Shown here piece by piece: positions 57,581 through 64,000 of a DNA stretch of 64,000 nucleotides (position 1 is the stretch's first letter; each line of letters opens with the position of its first letter). The notes beneath the pieces are model-generated. The model worked only from the letters and a program-made list of their open reading frames with translations. It ran no database searches and was not told the origin of the DNA. The stretch comes from Sepiola atlantica (lineage: Eukaryota; Mollusca; Cephalopoda; Sepiida; Sepiolidae): the NCBI GenBank assembly GCA_963556195.1, contig OY744522.1, forward strand, positions 35,259,483 to 35,323,482. The letters run 5' to 3'. A program made the translations under genes and the position numbers.

Positions 57581-58062
57581 CATGAATGTCCAGATATGTA
57601 CGATATCAGTCAGTGCCGCAATAAAGAATTCTCATCCCCCAAAATACATACGTCCAGTTTATAACAAGTAACAGGTTTATTTGTAGGAGGTTACAAAAGA
57701 TATTCGTGTTATCAGGTTGAATGGCAGACTTTGAAAATGAAATATTTTACCCTGGCGAAATAAAGTATAATATATATTACCAAGTGACAGCAAAGCTGAA
57801 GATAGCCGAGAGGTTAACATCTTCTGAGCTTGAAACCAATGGTACTGATGTTGTACTGATTTTTGTACCGAATAATAAATAAATATTACGCTCTTAATTT
57901 TGATTTTCTGAAATGTTAACGAAGCTGGTTGTGTAATAATGTCCAAGTGGTGTGTGCTCTGGTCGCACGTCATAAGTATTAGTAAAGAGTTCCACTGTAT
58001 AGAATGCATTTAAATTTTGTAATTGAAGCAGCTTTTTTAACCAGTAAAATAGCACAAAATCT
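57581..58062. other. No gene seen; weak tRNA-like A box
   Basis: GATAGCCGAGAGGTTAA at 57801 resembles a tRNA-Ser/Leu A box, but no B box at the right distance was found. Confidence 0.3.
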
Positions 58063-58363
58063 TTATTATGTACTTACCTGTTACGGCAAAATAAGACAGT
58101 ACACCAAAATTTACGGAAATTCATCCAGTATTTTTGTTTCTAGAAAATAAATTAAAGTTTTATCGGTAAACCTTTTTTTAGCCAGAATTACTACGATGTT
58201 TAAGTCAATCAAGTCTGAATTGTATCCCTTGAACTTAATAATGCCGAAAATGGCGGTCAGAAAGCGTCTAACGATGAACTTTTTTTAAAACAAAAATACT
58301 GGATGAATTTCCGTAAATTTTGGTCTTCTGTCTCTTTTTACGCTAACAGGTAAGTTCATAATA
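58063..58363. mobile_element. Inverted-repeat (MITE-like) element
   Basis: Left arm 58063-58145 and right arm 58283-58363 are reverse complements with few changes: TATTATGTACTTACCTGTTA against CTAACAGGTAAGTTCATAAT, and CACCAAAATTTACGGAAATT against ATTTCCGTAAATTTTGG. The interior of about 137 bp is non-coding. Confidence 0.8.
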
Positions 58364-58699
58364 CAGTTTTTATGCCTTTTTTCTATTTTTAAGAGCAATA
58401 TTCCATATAGCGGTTAACCTGGAGAATTACCAGATAAACATTAACTCACGATGAGAACAGTAGTTCGAATAATAAATCTAAAAAATTAATCTAAAAAATT
58501 CAGAAACAAATTTATTTATCTTTAATAAGATACCGTCAAGAAATTAAAAGAAAGAGGAAATCAATTCGCCTGTGCGATTGAATTTAAAAACAAAAGAAAT
58601 GTTGGACGCTAACGGGTGGGACGTGGCCGTCGTAAAGTAAACTTCTTACTTTACGACATCAACGGTTGTGAGCAGCGTCACCCCTGCCTTTCTCCATGT

Positions 58700-58750
<51 letters not shown>

Positions 58751-59029
58751 GAGAGAGGCAAATGTTTTCTATTTCTATTTTCAAAAATGATATATCCCGA
58801 CCACTCTTGATACTCGGCCAACGATATGCCAATAATTAAAAAAAAAAGTCGCCCTAACTTATAGCAAAGAAAAAAAATCTCTTCGAAGCGCGTGTAAAAA
58901 GATACCCCCTCCCGTCAAATTCCTTCCTCAAATAGGAGACTCTACCCCTACTAAAGTTATCGTAGGCTAGTCGCACTAAGCATGACCCGATATTTCCCCA
59001 TGCCACCGACACGAAGATAAGCACTTTTT
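58364..59029. repeat. Unassigned AT-rich DNA with (GA)n
   Basis: (GA)27 at 58703-58757. The remainder shows no gene. Confidence 0.5.
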
Positions 59030-59329
59030 AAAATTTATTTTTCATTTTTCTCTTCTCTTACAGTTTAGGCCACTCACATATTAACCTCTCTAAATTCTAA
59101 TGTGTATTAATTGAATGTAATTAATTCTGTGTTTGACTTAAATGTGTTTAATTCTTGATATATATCTATATATACTGTTTTATTGCCTGTCTATTGATTT
59201 CATAGTCATAATTCTTGAACTCACACGCTGGCCTGAAGTTATGGCTGTCTTATTTGTACTTACTTGCAAGAGGGAAACCTATCTTCAACTTTCTGTTCCC
59301 TCTGCAGTGTTAAGTGAACTTATTCTATC

Positions 59330-59392
<63 letters not shown>

Positions 59393-60186
59393 AAGTTCTC
59401 CTTTTTTTAACCTGCGGGGGCTCGTAAATACCCGACTAGCACGCGGGCGCAGGCTATTTTCCCCTTTTTGGTATGTTGGACCCGTAAGACCTTGTCAGGC
59501 TGTCCATCTAAGAGAAGTACATCTCTGATAATAAAACCTTGCTACCAACTACTTACGTTATGGCAGCAAACCGTTGGGGGAGGGAGGCATCCTTAGTTCT
59601 GATCGACAGCTTTCCTAGAGCTGGAATCTCGAACAAAATATCCGGTTTGCAAACCTACAATTGCTTAAGGAGTAGATAGGTTCTGCTTATCGCCAGCCCT
59701 TGCACTCCTTCTTTGTTTATTAGCCAGGCGCAGAGGTACCAGCGCTGGGACGCCTACAAAACACCCAGGGCCTTGCCTTGTTTCCTTACTAGGACAATGA
59801 ACGCCGTTTCTCGTTCTCTCTATTTGGCAACTTGGGGAAGTTTTTTCGTCTCGAAGTGTTACATGACCAGTCTGGGTCGCGCTTGTTCCGACATGTTGAG
59901 GGTACAGGTTAGACAGCTTGTCTGGCTGCTGTTTCTGACTGACAAGACAGGAGCCCAAACTCTTAGGTAGCGCTAAGAACGGCTGCTCTATCATCAGTTG
60001 CATAATACCGTGGGTAGTTGTATGTGCCATGTCGCACATGGAAACGGACTCTGCAGTTATCTCCGGTGGGTTTTCCCGAGGCCACAACCCCCATGGACCA
60101 GATCGCGACTAATGGACTGGTTGTGTGAGCTTATTGGCGCCAAACATGCACCCACCTTGCCCACCCTACGCTATATCAAAGCAAAC

Positions 60187-61270
60187 ATGTCATTACAAAA
60201 AATCAAATCAAACCTAAACCAGACACCCAACAAAAAACACTTTCGCCTCCGCCCTTGAGGCTCGCATTCACAGATATCCGGGGACTTAGAACCAACATCA
60301 ACGATGTAGAAACTTTTCTCCTAACAAACTCCCCGGATATCCTAGTACTAAGTAAAACAAACCTTCAATCCTCAATCTCCTCACCACTTTGACTCTGACA
60401 AACATATGAACGGGCTAGACGTTTATGTTCGGAACACTCTCCCCCTGACTAGAGAACATAGGTTAGAATCGGATGACCAAGAATACATGTGCTTTAGATT
60501 GACTTTACATCACAGCGTTAGTTACTTATATTTCTTATACCGTTCCCCTTCGACCCAGGACTGTAAACTGCTAAACTATGTCTCTGGAAGCATAGATAGA
60601 GCACTTTCACTCGACTCGAATGCCCAGATACATGTATTTGGGGATTTTAATGCACACCACTGCAATTGGTTGAGATTCTCCAGACTTACTGACGCAGCCG
60701 GCGATTCTACGTATAATTTCTACTTCTCTCACACCCTCGATTTCCCGACCGGCATCCTCACTTCTAGACTTTTTCTTGACCTCAGTGCCCGAGGCTTGTG
60801 TAACGAAAGCTCATAGCCCACTCGGGAATGCTGATCACATTGTGCTAATGATTCATATCACCCTAAAACGTCGTCCAAAAGCTGATGAGCCGCTGCTCAA
60901 AATAACGAGATACAACAACCAGGTTGATTTTGAGTCAATCAAAGATCACATCAGCGACGCCCCATGGAGGGAAACCTTCTCACTTCCTGCTGACCAGTGT
61001 ACAAATGAGTTAACTGAATGGGTCAAAGCAGGCAGTGAAGCCTATGTCCCCATGCGAAAATTCTTTAGCAAGCCACACTCTCCCCAATGGTTTAACTCGG
61101 AATGTGCAGCTGCCATTGCTAAGAGGCAGCAAGCATTCCGTAAATTTGGCCGCCATAAGTCAGCTACTAATAGACAGAAATTTATAGAGTCAAGAAATAT
61201 TTGTAAGGCCATGATAGGTGAAGCAAAGAGAAGGTATACTGAGTTAACAAAAAAAAACGTATTCAGTCAC
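60187..61270 (+). pseudogene. LINE copy 2 endonuclease, frameshifted
   Basis: Starts at the conserved MSLQKIKSN. A frame change follows near 60255, and about 45 bp are lost near 60390 relative to copy 1. Continuing: LDVYVRNTLPLTREHRLESD, HVFGDFNAHHCNWLRFS with the Asp and Asn of the active site, then from 60776 an open 167-codon frame with HSPLGNADHIVLM and SEAYVPMRKFFSKPHSPQWF. It keeps the Arg codon CGA where copy 1 has TGA. Confidence 0.85.
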
Positions 61271-62790
61271 AAAAACTAGGTATTCGTGACTTCTGGAAAA
61301 TCTACAATAGTGTGGGGAACAATGGCTAATCAACGATTCCCCACTATCAAACCACAATGATGTCGTTTGCACGGCAACTGATAAGGCTGAACAACTTGCG
61401 CAGCGTTTCCCCATAAACTCCACTTTGGATCCAGAAAACCACCCTCTCCCTGGATTCCCATTGCGGACCAGAGTCACACTTGATAACCTGGTCATCACCC
61501 CATCCTAGGTCAGAGACATCATAAAAAATGACACTTCCAAAGCTTGTGGGCCTGATCTTATATTTGTAATAGTAATAAAGAAATGCTATGCTGAACTGGC
61601 CCCTGTCCTCTCCAAGCTCTACAACAAATGCCTTACTGAATCTTGCTTCCTCGATAACTGGAAAATTGCCTCTGTCTAAAAGAATTCTGGAGATAGAACT
61701 GATCCTCAGAACTACCGCCCAATCAGTCTACTCCTGATCTTTGCTAAAATCTTTGAATCCTTAATCAATCTAGCGATAGTCCGGCACTTAGTTAATGCTA
61801 AACTCCTTTCTGACCGCAAGTATGGATTTAGACAGGCACGATCTACTGCAGACATCCTAACGGTCATCTCTGAACGCATGTACCATACACTCGACAAGGC
61901 AGGTGAAGCTACGGCAGTAGCGCTTGATATATCCAAGGCCTTTGACAAGGTATAACATAAAAGGGTTCTCCTAAAAATACGCTCATACTGTACTACTGGG
62001 CAATTACTTAATATAATTAGATCCTTCCTAACCAAAAGAAAGATCCCGGTTGTCCTCGATGGCCGTTCATCTAAGCAACATGGCATAAATGCTGGTGTAC
62101 CCCAGGGATATATCCTTGGACCTTTATTGTTCCTGATCTTCATAAACGATCTCCCTGATGACATTGTGTCTGATTGGTATATTTGCTGACGACACCACGC
62201 TTTACTCTCGTCATGTGGGCAAAACGAACGCGATCATATCCGAGGCAATGGCTGAATCCTTAGAAAATGACCCCCAGGCTGCAGTGGATTGTGGTCATAA
62301 ATGCTTGTCAACTTTTAATGCGGCAAAGACAAAGCTACTTTCTTTCAATAACTACAAGAAACCTCTTAAACTACCGATTGTCATGGCAAATAACACCCTA
62401 CCTGAGAGTTTAACATTCAAACTCTTCGACCTAACATTCACAGGTAACATGAATTGGAACAAATACATAGAAGACATTGCCAAGGCTGCAGCAAAGAAGA
62501 TGGGCTCCCTCTACCGTGCTAGTAAACTCCTCACACCTGACATTATCCTGTATCTCTACAAAGCCACCATCCGCCCATGCATGGAGTATTGTTGCCACAT
62601 CTGGGCTGGTGTATCATCCATTAGTCTCTCCCTCCTAGACAAGATCCCAAAAAGAGTCGCCAACCTAATAGGTCCCTCACTGTCAACCAAGCTCCAGCCC
62701 CTGTCCCATCGCCGCAATGTGCATCCTCGTGCTTGTTTTACAAATACTTCAATGGACTGTGCTCTGATAGAACTGGCTACTATAAAATTA
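61271..62790 (+). pseudogene. LINE copy 2 reverse transcriptase, broken
   Basis: Motifs are spread over frames: NYRPISLLL near 61710, RQARSTADILTVISERMYHT near 61830, VALDISKAFDKV then a stop where copy 1 has Trp (near 61953), NAGVPQGYILGPLLFLI near 62090, and from 62158 an open 218-codon frame starting just before IFADDTTLYSRHVGKTNA. Catalytic residues are kept but the enzyme cannot be produced. Confidence 0.88.
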
Positions 62791-62941
62791 CAAATGACTA
62801 ACACGAAACAGTAATTAATTATGGGCTGTTTAAAAAAGTAGTTATGCTAATTAGAAAGATCTATGAATATCGATGGGTCGTTCCTCTGTACTTTAGATAC
62901 AGTATTTCAAAATAATAAGTTGTATTATTGATTTAAATAAC
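62791..62941. other. Short junction sequence
   Basis: AT-rich DNA between the LINE end and the inverted repeat. No feature seen. Confidence 0.4.
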
Positions 62942-62960
62942 ATCAACACGTTTTGATGGT

Positions 62961-63037
<77 letters not shown>

Positions 63038-63084
63038 AAAATGTTTTTCATTTATCACTCTTACTACCATCAAAACGTGTTGAT
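62942..63084. repeat. 19-bp perfect inverted repeat around (TA)n
   Basis: ATCAACACGTTTTGATGGT at 62942-62960 and its exact reverse complement at 63066-63084 enclose (TA)n at 62963-63034 and a short unique stretch. A second (TA) tract starts right after the right arm. This may be the terminal part of the PLE 2 family. Confidence 0.9.
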
Positions 63085-63180
63085 ATATATATAAAGAGGT
63101 GTACTAAAAGCGAACTTTTAGGAAAGGTAAAACCTATTGTGAAGAGTATACAGCTCAATATCCAGGATAGAGCAGGTAGA

Positions 63181-63371
63181 AATGAAGAAGAATGGAAAGG
63201 AATTAGAGAAAGCAAAAGCCAAATCAAAATTCAATTCAAAAGTTCAAAGCAAGGTATATTCCGCAAAAAGGCAATTTATTCAAGTTGAATTTTCCTTAAG
63301 CCTTGCTTTGAACTTTTGAATTGAATTTTGATTTGGCTTTTGCTTTCTCTAATTCCTTTCCATTCTTCTTC

Positions 63372-63374
<3 letters not shown>
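63181..63374. repeat. Perfect 74-bp hairpin
   Basis: The arms 63181-63254 and 63301-63374 are exact reverse complements over 74 bp, with a 46-bp loop. The left arm begins AATGAAGAAGAATGGAAAGG and the right arm ends CCATTCTTCTTCATT, touching (TA)n at 63375-63438. No mismatch was found, so the duplication is recent or maintained. Confidence 0.95.
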
Positions 63375-63439
<65 letters not shown>

Positions 63440-63442
<3 letters not shown>

Positions 63443-64000
63443 CTAAACAATACTGTTAATTGTGAAAAATTAGGATTAAAATCAGAGGAAAAGTACAAAG
63501 AAATTCCATGTATGTATTGGATACCAAAAATGCATAAAACACCAGTTGGCGCCCGTTTTATTGTTGCCTCAAAGATGTGCATTACTAAACCTTTAAGTAA
63601 GGCTGTATCTAAAGTCTTTAAATTAATTATAAATCAAATAAATAATTTCCATAGGAAAAGTAAATTCTATAGTAATATAAACCTATTTTGGGTGTAAATA
63701 ATTCAGATCTAGTAAAAGAAAAATTAGATCGTATAAATTCTCGTAAACAGGCTAAATCAATCTCAACATATGATTTTAGTACATTATATACAAAAATACC
63801 ACATAAAGAACTTATTAAAGAATTAGGTAATACTATAGATTTAGCTTTTGCAGAAGGTAAAGGTAAATACATAGACTTTGCAAAATCTAAAGCCTTTTGG
63901 TGTAAAACTAAAAATGGTAAGACGAGTGTTTCCAAAACTGGTCTGACGACGCTTATAACTCATCTTTATAAAAGAGAGTTACTTTCAAATAGGAAATAAA
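63440..64000 (+). pseudogene. Penelope-like element 2, RT start, cut by window end
   Basis: A second PLE family. CMYWIPKMHKTPVGARFIVA, ITKPLSKAVSKVFKLIINQI, then after a one-base frame change near 63694 VKEKLDRINSRK and ISTYDFSTLYTKIPHKELI, with the first catalytic Asp in DFSTLYTKIPH, a PLE hallmark. A further frame change near 63976 gives SYFQIGNK in place of the stop. The catalytic YxDD would lie beyond the window. Confidence 0.85.

Larger units (their letters stand above)
59030..62790 (+). mobile_element. Jockey/CR1-group LINE, copy 2, 3'-cut
   Basis: Same family as copy 1 (15750-19921) with the same upstream segment, (TA)n at 59330-59390, leader, endonuclease and RT. It is more decayed. 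Similarity ends abruptly near 62780, after the codons for ELATL-like residues, so the last 60 codons, 3' UTR and A-tail are missing. The 3' loss is not explained by ordinary 5' truncation and points to a later deletion or rearrangement. Confidence 0.9.

Noticed and set aside
57801..57860. tRNA-Ser/Leu-like A box GATAGCCGAGAGGTTAA
   Set aside because: No B box follows and no cloverleaf could be drawn.

Overview
This is an AT-rich animal (eukaryotic) window made almost entirely of mobile-element remains, tandem repeats and microsatellites. No complete host gene is visible. The mix suggests a lophotrochozoan, most plausibly a cephalopod such as an octopus: very many (TA)n tracts, Gypsy-type LTR elements, a jockey/CR1-group LINE, Penelope-like elements (PLEs) carrying hammerhead ribozymes, and short SINEs. 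The species call is inference.

Layout. 0-8 kb: AT-rich DNA with foldback repeats, U2-headed SINEs, and the best host-gene candidate, a minus-strand first coding exon at 3361-3474 with a good Kozak context, a canonical splice donor and a CpG-richer upstream region. 8.9-12.2 kb: a broken Gypsy pol with its 3' LTR, followed by two U2-SINEs with visible target-site duplications. 15.7-19.9 kb: a long LINE with endonuclease and reverse transcriptase, damaged by one frameshift and two nonsense changes. 20.2-22.1 kb: AT-rich satellite. 22.2-26.9 kb: two Gypsy copies of one family placed head to head. 27.9-31.9 kb: a possible exon remnant, a tRNA-type SINE with a U2-SINE-like tail, and a third Gypsy with an insertion in its RT. 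32.5-34.4 kb: simple repeats and a 13-unit compound minisatellite. 35.8-41.3 kb: a LINE tail, a tRNA-Trp-derived sequence, a SINE with a 12-bp TSD, a LINE relic and a possible LTR with CRE-like sites. 41.5-44.7 kb: a cluster of seven U2-SINE copies, three in a row with the same junction. 46.9-49.2 kb: a GC-richer LTR candidate and a 23-bp satellite. 50.1-53.0 kb: a PLE with inverted terminal units, two ribozymes with intact cores, an RT and a GIY-YIG endonuclease. 53.4-58.4 kb: large inverted repeats, a head-to-head PLE terminal relic and a foldback element. 59.0-62.8 kb: a second LINE copy. 62.9-64.0 kb: a perfect 74-bp hairpin and the start of a second PLE family, cut by the window end.

How the parts relate. 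The LINE, Gypsy and PLE enzymes are the copying machinery. The SINEs have no coding capacity and must use such an enzyme. The most unusual item is the SINE family whose head matches the 5' part of U2 spliceosomal snRNA, including the branch-point-recognition segment, and whose 3' end is a short stem-loop followed by TAAAT. The same 3' tail is found next to a tRNA-type head at 28.8 kb, which suggests a shared LINE partner. The second notable system is the hammerhead ribozyme PLE, whose ends repeatedly abut (TA)n tracts.
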